Counted from the first letter of the stretch, positions 15,589 through 24,451 are shown. The stretch is DNA of 40,392 bases from an uncultured Lachnospiraceae bacterium (GCA_937916415.1 CALGGH010000030.1:1-40392); one strand, 5' to 3'. The notes: generated by a model not told the origin, from the sequence alone. Program-made: numbers and translations.

Positions 15589-17316
15589 ATGATTAGAGAC
15601 AACAGAATTTTCCTTGGAATGAGCGGAGACGAACGCGTGGAGCTGGAGGTCAGGATGGCCAATCGCCACGGCCTGATAGCCGGAGCCACCGGCACGGGCA
15701 AGACCGTGAGCCTCAAGGTGCTGGCGGAGAGCTTTTCGGATGCCGGCGTTCCGGTGTTCATGGCTGACGTAAAGGGCGACCTGGCCGGCATGCATGAGGC
15801 CGGCACCGACAAGGAGTCGGTAAGGGCCAAGATAGACCGGTATAATCTGGAGGAACAGGGCTTTGGCTACAAGAGCTATCCCGTCAACTTCTGGGACGTG
15901 TATGCCGAGGGCGGCATGCCTCTCAGGACCACGGTCTCAGAGATGGGCCCGCTGCTGCTAGCACGCATCCTGGGCCTCAGCGAGACTCAGACCTCCGTGC
16001 TGACGGTCGTGTTCAAGATCGCTGACGACAATGACCTGCTGCTGGTCGACACCAAGGACCTGAAGGCCCTGCTGGCGTACGTTCAGGAGAATGCGTCTGA
16101 CTTTGCCATGGAATACGGCAACATGAGCAAGCAGAGCATGGCAGTCATAGTCAGGGCAGTCGTCGCGCTGGAGAGCCAGGGCGGAGACCGGTTCTTCGCT
16201 GAGCCCGCGCTGGACGTTTCGGACTGGCTCACCGTCAATTATGACGGCAGGGGCATGATACAGATCCTCGACGCGAGGAAACTCGTCAATTCGCCCGTTA
16301 TGTATTCGACCTTCCTGCTCTGGATGATATCAGAGCTGTATGAGACCCTTCCCGAGGTGGGTGACCTGGATAAGCCCCGGATGGTATTTTTCTTTGACGA
16401 AGCGCACCTGCTTTTTGAGAACGCGTCCAAGGCCCTGCTTGAAAAGATCGAGCAGGTGGTCAAGCTCATCCGTTCCAAGGGCGTGGGCATTTACTTCGTG
16501 ACGCAGTCACCCAGGGACATCCCCGACGGCATACTGGCACAGCTTGGCAACAAGGTTCAGCATGCCCTTCGTGCCTATACTCCCGCAGAGACCAAGGCCG
16601 TCAGGAAGGCCGCTGAGTCCTTTAGGGAAAATCCTGATTTCGACACCTATGACACGCTGATCAACCTCGGCATAGGCGAGGCCCTCGTGTCGACCCTGGA
16701 CGACGACGGAGTGCCGACCATCGTGCGCAAGACCTCGATCCTGCCTCCTCAGTCCTCGCTCGGAGCCATCGATGATTCAGTGCGCCGCGCGGCCATTGAG
16801 GGCAGTGCGCTGTACAAGAGATACAATGATTATTTCGACCGCGATTCTGCCTATGAGTTCCTGACCAGAAAGAATGCCGAAGCGGCAGCCGAGGCAGCCA
16901 GGCTGGCAGAGGAAGAGGCCCGTGAAAAAGCTGAAGCCGAGGAAGCCAAGGCAGCCGAAAAACAGGCAGAGGCAGAAGCCAGGGCCGCAGAAAAGCAGGC
17001 AGCGGCAGAAGCCAGGGCAGCTGAAAGGCAGGCAGCGGCAGAAGCCAGGGCAGCCGAAAAGGAAGCGGCCGCAGCCCAGAAGGCAGCCGAAAAGGAAGCA
17101 GCCGCAGCCCAGAAGGCAGCCGAGAGGGAGGCCAAAGCCAGGAAAAAGAAGGTGACCAGCGTGATATCCACCACTGCGGGAAGCGCCGGATCGACCATCG
17201 GACGTGAGATCGGCAGCACCCTCGGCAAGACCGTCGGAGGTTCCTTCGGCAAAAAGATAGGCGCCAACGTGGGTTCTACCCTCGGACGCGGCATTCTCAA
17301 GACGTTTTTCTCATAA
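15589..17316 (+). CDS. HerA-like (DUF853) ATPase with 11-residue repeat tail
   Basis: 575 aa. The first ~410 residues are a DUF853/HerA-type P-loop ATPase: Walker A AGATGTGKTVSLK near residue 32, ADVKGDLAGM near 60, and Walker B FFFDEAHLLF near 268, with VTQSPRDIPDGILAQLGNKVQHALRAYTPAE following. This family is related to bacterial DNA-pumping ATPases; its cellular role is unclear. Residues 430-454 are Ala/Glu-rich, then six consecutive 11-residue units (AAEKQAEAEAR type) span 455-520. A glycine-zipper-like tail (G-x(3)-G repeats, about 530-570) follows. The tail suggests membrane association or multimerisation. GAGGTGAGG precedes the ATG. It is 17 bp after mutS2 and 9 bp before the glycosyltransferase gene, so an operon is likely. 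Confidence 0.88.
   Translation: MIRDNRIFLGMSGDERVELEVRMANRHGLIAGATGTGKTVSLKVLAESFSDAGVPVFMADVKGDLAGMHEAGTDKESVRAKIDRYNLEEQGFGYKSYPVNFWDVYAEGGMPLRTTVSEMGPLLLARILGLSETQTSVLTVVFKIADDNDLLLVDTKDLKALLAYVQENASDFAMEYGNMSKQSMAVIVRAVVALESQGGDRFFAEPALDVSDWLTVNYDGRGMIQILDARKLVNSPVMYSTFLLWMISELYETLPEVGDLDKPRMVFFFDEAHLLFENASKALLEKIEQVVKLIRSKGVGIYFVTQSPRDIPDGILAQLGNKVQHALRAYTPAETKAVRKAAESFRENPDFDTYDTLINLGIGEALVSTLDDDGVPTIVRKTSILPPQSSLGAIDDSVRRAAIEGSALYKRYNDYFDRDSAYEFLTRKNAEAAAEAARLAEEEAREKAEAEEAKAAEKQAEAEARAAEKQAAAEARAAERQAAAEARAAEKEAAAAQKAAEKEAAAAQKAAEREAKARKKKVTSVISTTAGSAGSTIGREIGSTLGKTVGGSFGKKIGANVGSTLGRGILKTFFS
16951..17148 (+). repeat. Six in-frame 33-bp repeats in the HerA-like gene
   Basis: Six head-to-tail 33-bp units encode 11-residue repeats: AAEKQAEAEAR, AAEKQAAAEAR, AAERQAAAEAR, AAEKEAAAAQK (twice), AAEREAKARKK. 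The two central copies are almost identical in DNA as well as protein, which indicates recent expansion. Alternating Ala, Glu and Lys/Arg in an 11-residue period is typical of long amphipathic helices or hendecad coiled coils. Confidence 0.85.
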
Positions 17317-17325
17317 AGCGGCGGC

Positions 17326-18969
17326 ATGGACGACAGGGAACTAAAAGAACGCAGAATAATTGATCTGGCAGGGATCATTCTCTTATTGACCGGGGCAGGC
17401 ATCCTGATTAGGACGGCCTGCTTCGCCGTGTCTCAGGACATATGGTTTGACGAGCTCTTTACGGTGGAACTGGCATTAAAGCCGGTCGGCGAGCTGATCA
17501 GCCTGGCCGCTCGTGACGTTCATCCTCCGCTGTATTATTTGATCGTAAAGCTAGTTTACATAATACTTCGTCCCGCCGGCGTCGGCATCGTGACCGCGGC
17601 CAAGCTGTCATCGGTCATCCCCTATTTCATATTCATCGCGTACGCGGCCACCTTCATACGCAGGCGGTACGGATGGCTCGGAGCGGGACTGTCCGTCTTC
17701 ATGATCGAGGCAATGCCCCAGACCTCAGCCTTTATGATAGAAGCCCGTATGTATTCCTGGGCGGCCCTGTGCGTCGAGGCCATGTACCTGCACGCGGAGA
17801 CGGCCCTGAGTATCATAAAAAATGACGGCGTTTCATTTAACATAATTATTCCACATAATAATGATGAAGTTGACATAACATCAAACAGTTCATCTCCATT
17901 CCTTCATCTGACCGCAGTTCTGATATACGGCATCTGTGCCATGTACCTGCACTATTATGCCGCAATTGCGGCCGTCATTATCGTGGCCCTGATGCTTGTT
18001 CGCATCTTCCACAGGGCAGCAGGCATTAGACGGGCTATAATCCCGTACGTGTCTGCCTGCGTCATCATCGCCATCCTCGCATACCTTCCGTGGCTGGGCA
18101 GCATGCTTGGGCAGGCCGGAGCGGTCAGAACGAACTACTGGATACAGCCGCTGACATGGAGGATCTTTCCGGGATGCGTCAAATACGTATTCATGCCGAA
18201 CTTTACGTCAGGGAACGTTAACGCCGCCGTGGCAGTGATCACGTTCCTGGCTTATGCCGCGCTCCTGGTCCGGCAGGCTTTGGACTACCGCAACGGGTAC
18301 GCTGATGACGCTCCCTTTGCCTGCGGCACGTTTTTGGTATTTGCGGGCACGGCGCTCGTGGGCATCGTAGCTTCTTTCGTCATCAGGCCCGTATTCACGT
18401 ACAGGTACCTGATGCCGGTGACGTTTCTGTTCTGGATGGGATTTGCCTGCATGGTGACAAATGTCATATCCAACCAATCCGAGCCGCAGATTTACAGGTT
18501 GTTATCTGCCGCAGTTGCCATTGGCCTGTTCATTTCGGGAGTGCGGTGCTTCGACATGTTCAGGGGATCGGAACAGATCAGGCAGGATGGGATGGACCGC
18601 ACGCTGGACGTGTTTTCGGCCATTTCTGACGTCTATTCCGAAAAAAAAATAATTTGCAATTTTAACCAAATTCAGTCCCTGACGTGGTATTATCAAGATT
18701 GTGACTCAATTCTTTGGGGTGAAACCGATGAGACGCTCATCGCCGAGATCTGTGGCAGGTCGCCCGTCGTCATGACCACGGACGCAGATGAACTGGCTTC
18801 GATCATCCGGGCTGACGGGGGAGACTCCTTCATATATTACGGCAGCTTCAATGCCAGGGACGAGATCATCGCGGAATGGAAGTCACGCGGATTCAAGTGC
18901 AGACTGCTGTATGACAGCGTGCTGCTGGAGCGGTATTATTTTAACGTTTATGAAATAAGGATCGATTAA
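17326..18969 (+). CDS. GT39/ArnT-like integral membrane glycosyltransferase
   Basis: 547 aa, about ten or more hydrophobic helices. Near residue 40, DIWFDELFTVELA followed by LAARDVHPPLYYLIVKL is the loop-1 signature (acidic D-E pair, then D-x-H-P-P-L-Y-Y) of the PMT/ArnT-like superfamily, which transfers sugars from a polyprenyl-phosphate carrier outside the membrane. The C-terminal ~100 residues are soluble, as in many family members. Its acceptor is unknown. It is in the likely operon mutS2-HerA-like-GT39, 9 bp after the previous stop. A patch around 17815-17895 (residues ~164-190, rich in Asn/Ile/Ser) is much AT-richer than the rest and encodes a polar loop; it may be a recent insertion or hypervariable loop. 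Confidence 0.85.
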   Translation: MDDRELKERRIIDLAGIILLLTGAGILIRTACFAVSQDIWFDELFTVELALKPVGELISLAARDVHPPLYYLIVKLVYIILRPAGVGIVTAAKLSSVIPYFIFIAYAATFIRRRYGWLGAGLSVFMIEAMPQTSAFMIEARMYSWAALCVEAMYLHAETALSIIKNDGVSFNIIIPHNNDEVDITSNSSSPFLHLTAVLIYGICAMYLHYYAAIAAVIIVALMLVRIFHRAAGIRRAIIPYVSACVIIAILAYLPWLGSMLGQAGAVRTNYWIQPLTWRIFPGCVKYVFMPNFTSGNVNAAVAVITFLAYAALLVRQALDYRNGYADDAPFACGTFLVFAGTALVGIVASFVIRPVFTYRYLMPVTFLFWMGFACMVTNVISNQSEPQIYRLLSAAVAIGLFISGVRCFDMFRGSEQIRQDGMDRTLDVFSAISDVYSEKKIICNFNQIQSLTWYYQDCDSILWGETDETLIAEICGRSPVVMTTDADELASIIRADGGDSFIYYGSFNARDEIIAEWKSRGFKCRLLYDSVLLERYYFNVYEIRID

Positions 18970-18983
18970 GTATTAGATAGGTT

Positions 18984-19829
18984 ATGAAAAAGATTAAGAT
19001 CAGGATGAAAAGCACAATAGTCGGACTCCTGTCGGGAATGGCCATCATAGCGGCCATGCTCTTCGTATTTGGATTTGATTCGAAGCAGGGCGACGAAGAC
19101 ACGGTTCGAGTGGTCGAGTCGCTTGAGGACGGCACCATGATGCAGGCATATGCGGCGGCTCCGGTCCTGTCCATGCAGAGCGTGACTCTGGATGCCGGCA
19201 TGCCTGATGAGACGGGGGCAGAGGGTGAGACGCCGGCAGATGCGGAATCCGTCGGGATTTCCGATCCGGAGCGTAACGTCGAGCACCTGGATGCCGACAA
19301 GGACTACCTGGAGGACATGTCCGAGGATGAGCTCAAGGAGCTGTCCAGGGAAGCCCTGGATGCTTCGGGCAAGGACACGGCGCTGGCGGAGGGCGACCTT
19401 GAGACCGGCGGCATCACGTTTGAGCTTCCGGAGGGATTCATGGCGGCAGAAGGAGAACCCGGCACGTACGTGCTCAAGCGTTATCCGATAGATGCCAGCA
19501 ACGTCAGGTACGTGGAGATGGATGCTGACTATACGCTTCAGCTCATGGACGAGGATTATTTCAGGGACATGATGGAGGACATGCTGGCGTCGGGATATGG
19601 CTCGGACGTGGCAGTCAAGGTTGACGAGTTTAAGCACGTGACGATTGACGACGTGCCTGCCGTTCGCGCGAAGGTCGAATATGACCTGGAGGACAATCAC
19701 GTCACCCAGCTGATGGTGGCGGTCAACGGATCCAGGACCTACATGCTGATATATACGCAGACTCACGATTATGACCGCATGGAGGAGTTTGAGGCCAGTG
19801 CGGACACGATCCGCGTTACGGGCAAGTAG
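18984..19829 (+). CDS. Membrane-anchored extracytoplasmic protein, PsbP/DcrB-like fold possible
   Basis: 281 aa. A basic start (MKKIKIRMKS) leads into one hydrophobic helix (TIVGLLSGMAIIAAMLFVF), so the protein is anchored with an outside C-terminus. Residues 40-145 are acidic and low-complexity. The C-terminal ~140 residues (GGITFELPEGF..., then ...TQLMVAVNGSRTYMLIYTQ...FEASADTIRV) match the strand order of PsbP/DcrB-like domains: FxLPxGF, a central sheet, and the closing F-x-x-x-x-x-T-(I/L). The family assignment is tentative. It starts 14 bp after the glycosyltransferase stop and precedes the thioesterase gene by 25 bp. The ATG at 18984 has only a weak ribosome site; an ATG at 19005 is an alternative. 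Confidence 0.7.
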   Translation: MKKIKIRMKSTIVGLLSGMAIIAAMLFVFGFDSKQGDEDTVRVVESLEDGTMMQAYAAAPVLSMQSVTLDAGMPDETGAEGETPADAESVGISDPERNVEHLDADKDYLEDMSEDELKELSREALDASGKDTALAEGDLETGGITFELPEGFMAAEGEPGTYVLKRYPIDASNVRYVEMDADYTLQLMDEDYFRDMMEDMLASGYGSDVAVKVDEFKHVTIDDVPAVRAKVEYDLEDNHVTQLMVAVNGSRTYMLIYTQTHDYDRMEEFEASADTIRVTGK

Positions 19830-19854
19830 ATAAAAATGCGCATGGAGGATTAAG

Positions 19855-20253
19855 ATGGGGAGATTCGGCAGTACCGAGGAAGCGGCAGAATACTTTAAGG
19901 CCGACAGGTTTGCTACGGGCAATGGATGCAGGCTGGAGGAGGTTACCGATGAATTCTCTCTCTGCAGCTGCGAACTTACCGACGTTCATCGCAATGCCAA
20001 CGGCGGCATCATGGGCGGAGTGGCTTTCACGCTGGCTGATTTTGCCTTTGCCATACTGTCCAATAACCTGCACATGCCGACGGTGGCGCAGCAGGTGAGC
20101 ATCAATTACCTGAACGCTCCCAAGGGAAGCAAGCTGTATGCCAGGGCGACCTGCAGGAAGAACGGCAGCCGTACCATGGTGATCATCGTGGACGTCACGG
20201 ATGATACGGGACGCGACGTGGCGCAGTTCGTCGGGAGCGGCTTCAAGCTCTGA
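19855..20253 (+). CDS. PaaI-family hotdog-fold thioesterase
   Basis: 132-aa hotdog protein. The motif VHRNANGGIMGGVAFTLADFAFAIL (about residues 42-66) is the PaaI/YbgC-like hot-dog helix: a H-x-N-x-x-G-x-x-H/M-G-G start, then a long helix with A-D-x-A. These enzymes hydrolyse acyl-CoA thioesters, often aromatic or toxic by-product thioesters. A family-typical QQVSINYLNAPKGSKLYARA strand set follows. GGAGG (about 19844-19848) gives the ATG at 19855. It closes the long co-directional run that begins at mutS2 and is followed by a double terminator. Confidence 0.88.
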   Translation: MGRFGSTEEAAEYFKADRFATGNGCRLEEVTDEFSLCSCELTDVHRNANGGIMGGVAFTLADFAFAILSNNLHMPTVAQQVSINYLNAPKGSKLYARATCRKNGSRTMVIIVDVTDDTGRDVAQFVGSGFKL

Positions 20254-20266
20254 CATCTTTTTGCCC

Positions 20267-20336
20267 TGACGGCAGCCTGGACGGCAGCCGTCATTTTTTT
20301 TGCCCTGACGGCAGCCGTCATTTCATTTTTTTTTAT
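20267..20336 (+). terminator. Tandem rho-independent terminators
   Basis: Two terminators in series. First: TGACGGC (20267-20273) with GCCGTCA (20287-20293), then eight T. Second: TGACGGC (20306-20312) with GCCGTCA (20314-20320), then TTTCATTTTTTTTT. The second unit is a shortened duplicate of the first, including the preceding TTTTTGCCC. In the second copy the arms nearly abut, so the stem must open to form a loop. Confidence 0.85.
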
Positions 20337-20392
20337 TTCTTTCAAAAAACACCGATTTAAGTTTGATATTTTATTATTTGACCTGACAGCTA

Positions 20393-20421
20393 TTGTAATT
20401 AACTTTAGGATAATGTAAAAT
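20393..20421 (+). promoter_or_regulatory. Candidate promoter of the sugar ABC operon
   Basis: TTGTAA (20393-20398) and TAAAAT (20416-20421) are 17 bp apart in a very AT-rich stretch, about 40 bp before the chvE start. A second -35-like TTGACC at 20378 has no -10 at proper distance. No clear inverted-repeat operator or cre site is seen. Confidence 0.4.
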
Positions 20422-20461
20422 AATTTTTGTTCACATTGTTTATCTACAAGGAGGATTGAAC

Positions 20462-21589
20462 ATGAAAAAGAAACTACTTGCAGTAATGCTTACGGCAGCA
20501 ATGGCCGTAACGACACTCGCAGGCTGTGGCTCTGGAGCAGCTGAAAGCGCATCTTCAGATTCCTCATCTACCGCAGCAGCCGATTCCGGATCATCCAGTT
20601 CGGGCGGCGGCAAGAGAGTAGCAGTTGCCATGCCTACCCAGTCTTCAGAGCGCTGGATCAATGATGGCGCCAACATGAAGACTCAGCTTGAGGAGAAGGG
20701 CTATACCGTAGATCTTCAGTACGCAGAGGATGACGTACAGGCTCAGGTTTCACAGATCGAGAACATGATCGCTGCCGGCGCTGACTGTCTCGTAATCGCA
20801 TCCATCGACTCTGACGCCCTCGTTAACGTAGAGGCTCAGGCGAAGGAAGCAGGAATCCCGATCATCGCTTACGACCGTCTGCTCATGAACACTGATGCCG
20901 TAAGCTACTATGCAACGTTCGATAATAAGGGCGTCGGTACCAAGATCGGTGAATACATCGTTCAGCACTGTGGCGCTACCAAGGATGATCCCAAGACCAT
21001 CGAGCTTTTCATGGGTTCACCTGATGACAACAACGCTCACATGCTCTACGCAGGTCTTATGGAGCAGATCCAGCCCCTGCTTGATGACGGTTCTCTCATA
21101 TGCAAGTCCGGCCAGACCGATTTCGAGTCCAACAATACCCTTAGGTGGGATCAGCAGACCGCTATGAAGAGATGCGAGGACATCCTTACCAGGTATTATG
21201 CAGACGAGGATCTTGACATCTGCGCATGCGCATATGACGGACTTTCATACGGCTGCATGTCAGCCCTTGAGGGTGCAGGCTACACCGAAGCTAACTGGCC
21301 TCTTATCACCGGACAGGATGCAGAGCTCATGGCTACCAAGCACATCATCTCCGGTAAGCAGACGATGTCCATCTACAAGGATACGAGGCTTCTTGCCAGC
21401 AAGTGCGTAACCATGGTTCAGGCCGTTCTTGAAGGCGCAACGCCTGAGATCAACGATACCGAGCAGTACGACAACGGTAAGATCGTAGTTCCTTCTTATC
21501 TTTGCGAGCCCGTTGCCGTTGACAAGGACAACTACAAGGAAGTAATCATCGGCGGAGGATACTACACCGAGGAGCAGCTGGCCAACTAA
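20462..21589 (+). CDS. chvE: Sugar-binding lipoprotein of a multiple-monosaccharide ABC importer (ChvE-like)
   Basis: 375-aa substrate-binding protein. The signal sequence ends in a lipobox LAGC (about residues 19-22), so it is a membrane-tethered lipoprotein, as expected in a Gram-positive. A Ser/Ala/Gly linker (to about 48) leads to the periplasmic-binding-protein type 1 domain: VAVAMPTQSSERWINDG, then DVQAQVSQIENMIAAGADCLVIASID and GIPIIAYDRL, diagnostic of the xylose/ChvE branch. Length fits the family. Likely ligands are glucose, galactose, xylose or arabinose; the sequence does not fix which. AAGGAGG (20448-20454) points to the ATG at 20462 rather than the TTG at 20456. The ATPase and permease genes follow in order. 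Confidence 0.92.
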   Translation: MKKKLLAVMLTAAMAVTTLAGCGSGAAESASSDSSSTAAADSGSSSSGGGKRVAVAMPTQSSERWINDGANMKTQLEEKGYTVDLQYAEDDVQAQVSQIENMIAAGADCLVIASIDSDALVNVEAQAKEAGIPIIAYDRLLMNTDAVSYYATFDNKGVGTKIGEYIVQHCGATKDDPKTIELFMGSPDDNNAHMLYAGLMEQIQPLLDDGSLICKSGQTDFESNNTLRWDQQTAMKRCEDILTRYYADEDLDICACAYDGLSYGCMSALEGAGYTEANWPLITGQDAELMATKHIISGKQTMSIYKDTRLLASKCVTMVQAVLEGATPEINDTEQYDNGKIVVPSYLCEPVAVDKDNYKEVIIGGGYYTEEQLAN

Positions 21590-21618
21590 TCAGATCGGTC
21601 ACATAAACAACCATTAAA

Positions 21619-21647
21619 CAGGGCGGCAGCACATGCTGCCCTGTTTT
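21619..21647 (+). terminator. Intercistronic hairpin after chvE
   Basis: CAGGGCGGCAGC pairs with GCTGCCCTG (three-base bulge) and is followed by TTTTC. It sits between the binding-protein gene and the ATPase gene. Such a leaky terminator or mRNA-stabilising stem would keep binding protein in excess over the membrane components, a common arrangement in ABC operons. Confidence 0.55.
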
Positions 21648-21675
21648 CAAATGATCATAAGAAGGAGTAGATGGG

Positions 21676-23235
21676 ATGTCAGATTACATCTTGGAAATGA
21701 ATCACATTACGAAGGAGTTTTCCGGAGTAAAGGCTCTTGACGATGTTAATCTTAAGGTTAAAAAAGGTGAGATTCACGCCATATGCGGTGAGAACGGAGC
21801 CGGCAAGTCCACTCTTATGAATGTCTTATCAGGAGTATATCCCTTCGGAACCTATGAAGGTGACATTCTGTATCACGGTGAGCATTGCAAATTCCATAAT
21901 CTTAGAGATTCAGAAGCCAAGGGCATCGTTATTATTCATCAGGAACTTGCTCTTTCCCCCTTGCTTTCCGTTGCGGAGAACGTATTCATTGGCAACGAAC
22001 AGACCAAAAGAAAGGGCGTCATTGATTGGACTGCGACCAGGTGCCGCGCTCAGGAAATGCTTGCAAAGGTAGGACTTGAACATGAAGACGTCAACGTACC
22101 TATCAATTCCCTTGGAGTAGGAAAGCAGCAGCTTATAGAAATAGCCAAGGCATTGGCCAAGAGAGTAGAACTCTTGATACTTGACGAGCCCACCGCGGCT
22201 CTTAATGATGAGGAGAGCAGGAAGCTTCTTGACATTATGCTTCAGCTCAAGGAGCAGGGCATTACCTGCATCATCATTTCCCATAAATTAAATGAGATCG
22301 AATATGTTTCCGATTCTGTTACAATCATCAGAGACGGTAAGACGATAGAAACCCTCCAAAAAGGAGTCGATGATTACTCCGAAGACAGGGTCATCAAGGC
22401 CATGGTAGGCCGTGAAATGACCAACCGTTATCCCGTTAGGGAGGGCATTGAGCCTGGCGACGTCATTTTTGAAGTGAAAAACTGGAACGTTTATCATCCC
22501 GATGACGAGCATCGCCAGATGCTGAAGGACATCAACATCAAGGTCCGCGCCGGAGAGGTCGTCGGTCTTGCAGGGCTGATGGGCGCCGGCAGGACGGAGC
22601 TGGCCATGAGCCTTTTTGGCAGGAGCTATGGACAGAAGATATCCGGTCAGATATTCATCAACGGCAAGGAAGTCCATATCAGGACCGTCAAGGATGCCGT
22701 TCAGAACAAGCTGGCCTACATCTCCGAGGACAGGAAGACCTACGGCCTCAACCTGATCGGAGACATCAAGGAAAACATGGCGATAGCGGCCAGACCGTTC
22801 TTCTTCTCCAGGCATGGCGTGATCAATGCCAATGATGAGATGGTTGCGGCTCAGGAATACAAGGAAAGGATCAACGTCAAGGCCAATTCCGTCAATCAGG
22901 TGGTCGGATCGCTTTCCGGCGGTAACCAGCAGAAGGTCGTCATAGCGAAGTGGATGCTGACTCAGCCGGACGTCCTGATCATGGATGAGCCCACGAGAGG
23001 CATAGACGTAGGCGCAAAGTATGAAATCTACTGTGTCATCAATGAACTGGCCAAAGCGGGAAAGGCCATAATTGTCATTTCGTCTGAGATGCCTGAGGTA
23101 ATAGGCGCATGCGACAGAATGTACGTCATCAACGAAGGTGAAATAGCAGGCGAACTGACTAAGGAAGAGTTCTCGCAGGAGAGGATCATGCAGCTTATCA
23201 TGGCTCATATGAGAAAGGATGATGGAAATGAATAA
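21676..23235 (+). CDS. gguA: Sugar ABC transporter ATP-binding protein (GguA/MmsA, tandem ATPase)
   Basis: 519 aa with two fused ABC ATPase domains, the CUT2-family arrangement. Domain 1: Walker A GENGAGKST (about 38), signature region LGVGKQQLIEIAKAL, Walker B LLILDEPTAAL. Domain 2: degenerate Walker A GLMGAGRTE (about 300), signature SLSGGNQQKV, Walker B LIMDEPTRGIDVG. The opening residues and HIRTVKDAVQNKLAYISEDRK are typical of the GguA/MmsA multiple-monosaccharide branch. Asymmetry between the two sites is normal for the family. AAGGAG precedes the ATG at 21676. Its stop overlaps the permease start (ATGAATAA), giving translational coupling. Confidence 0.93.
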   Translation: MSDYILEMNHITKEFSGVKALDDVNLKVKKGEIHAICGENGAGKSTLMNVLSGVYPFGTYEGDILYHGEHCKFHNLRDSEAKGIVIIHQELALSPLLSVAENVFIGNEQTKRKGVIDWTATRCRAQEMLAKVGLEHEDVNVPINSLGVGKQQLIEIAKALAKRVELLILDEPTAALNDEESRKLLDIMLQLKEQGITCIIISHKLNEIEYVSDSVTIIRDGKTIETLQKGVDDYSEDRVIKAMVGREMTNRYPVREGIEPGDVIFEVKNWNVYHPDDEHRQMLKDINIKVRAGEVVGLAGLMGAGRTELAMSLFGRSYGQKISGQIFINGKEVHIRTVKDAVQNKLAYISEDRKTYGLNLIGDIKENMAIAARPFFFSRHGVINANDEMVAAQEYKERINVKANSVNQVVGSLSGGNQQKVVIAKWMLTQPDVLIMDEPTRGIDVGAKYEIYCVINELAKAGKAIIVISSEMPEVIGACDRMYVINEGEIAGELTKEEFSQERIMQLIMAHMRKDDGNE

Positions 23236-24397
23236 TAAAAAAGTTGTCAAAATGGACATGAAACAGTACGGGATGTTTTTTGCCCTAATAGCTATTTATC
23301 TCGTATTTGCAGTATTAACGAACGGCGCCAACCTGACGCCCATGAACATCAACAACCTGATCATGCAGAACGGCTACGTCGTGATCCTGGCCATAGGCAT
23401 GCTGCTCTGCGTGCTTACCGGTAACATCGACCTGGGCGTAGGTTCCGTAGTGGCCGTGACCGGATCGATCGCGGGCATCATCATGATCGACATGAAGATG
23501 AACATGTGGGTTGCCATTATCGCTGCTCTTGCGGTTGGCATACTCTCCGGCCTGTTCTCCGGCTTTTTCATCGCATATCTTGGCATACCGCCTTTCGTTA
23601 CGACGCTTGCCACGATGCTGATGGGCAGGGGACTTACCTATACGCTGCTGCAGGCACAGACCAAGGGGCCCTTCTCCGAATCCTACAACTTCATAGGAGC
23701 CGGGTTCCTGCCTTCGGTCAAGGTGCCGTTTGGAGACGGAACACTGGACCTGATAAGCATATTCGTGGCGATCATTGCGTCGTGTCTCCTGATATTCTCT
23801 GAGATCAGGAGCAATGCCGCCAAAAAGAAATACAATCTGCCTATCAATCCCATGTGGCAGACCATCGTGAAGATGGCGGTAATGCTCTTCATCATCTGGT
23901 TCTTCTTCTACAAGCTGGCCAGGTACAAGGGACTTCCTTTCGTACTGCTGATAATGGTGATCCTGATAGTCATATATGCCTTCATCACCACCAATACCGT
24001 AGCCGGACGCCAGATATACGCGCTGGGCGGCAACAGAAAGGCTGCCAACCTCTCCGGTATCGATACCAACAAGGTATTCTTCTGGGTATACGTCAACATG
24101 GGCTTCCTGTCAGCCATAGCGGGAATCGTGCTTGCGGCCAGAAACGGATCCGCCACGCCTAAGGCAGGTGATGGTTTCGAGATGGATGCCATCGCATCCT
24201 GCTACATCGGCGGCGCGGCAGTTGCCGGTGGTGCCGGTACCATCATGGGAGCCGTAGTCGGAGCTTTCATCATGGGCATCCTGAACAATGGAATGTCCCT
24301 GTTCGGATGGTCCACTGACATACAGAAGATCGTAAAGGGCGCCGTTCTTCTCGGAGCCGTTACGGTTGACCTGCTTTCCAAGAGAAAGAAGGCATGA
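23228..24397 (+). CDS. gguB: Sugar ABC transporter permease (GguB/MmsB)
   Basis: About 389 aa, eight to ten membrane helices. Family features: LTPMNINNLIMQNGYVVILA near the start, LLCVLTGNIDLGVGSVVAVTG (the CUT2 D-L-S/G-V-G motif), and near the C-terminus GDGFEMDAIASCYIGGAAVAGGAGT, where the EAA-like coupling loop contacts the ATPase. A soluble insert (about 190-215) splits the helices, as in the longer MmsB members. Starts at 23219, 23222 and 23228 are all ATG in frame; AAAGGA (23214-23219) best fits 23228, which overlaps the ATPase stop. A GC-rich terminator follows, ending the chvE-gguA-gguB operon. Confidence 0.92.
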   Translation: MNNKKVVKMDMKQYGMFFALIAIYLVFAVLTNGANLTPMNINNLIMQNGYVVILAIGMLLCVLTGNIDLGVGSVVAVTGSIAGIIMIDMKMNMWVAIIAALAVGILSGLFSGFFIAYLGIPPFVTTLATMLMGRGLTYTLLQAQTKGPFSESYNFIGAGFLPSVKVPFGDGTLDLISIFVAIIASCLLIFSEIRSNAAKKKYNLPINPMWQTIVKMAVMLFIIWFFFYKLARYKGLPFVLLIMVILIVIYAFITTNTVAGRQIYALGGNRKAANLSGIDTNKVFFWVYVNMGFLSAIAGIVLAARNGSATPKAGDGFEMDAIASCYIGGAAVAGGAGTIMGAVVGAFIMGILNNGMSLFGWSTDIQKIVKGAVLLGAVTVDLLSKRKKA

Positions 24398-24451
24398 TCA
24401 GAGAAGCAGACAAGCAGAATTAAAAGTTATTCTGTAACAGATCCTTAGTTT

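Noticed and set aside
16851..17402. Minus-strand ORF of 183 codons opposite the repeat tail of the HerA-like gene
   Set aside because: Its A/S/L/F repetition is the complement of the 33-bp repeats; no ribosome site.
20341..20461. Riboswitch upstream of the sugar-binding protein gene
   Set aside because: The stretch is AT-rich and short, with no stable stems; a plain promoter region explains it.
22288..23259. Minus-strand ORF of 323 codons opposite gguA
   Set aside because: gguA has complete ABC motifs on the plus strand; the antisense frame has no domain.
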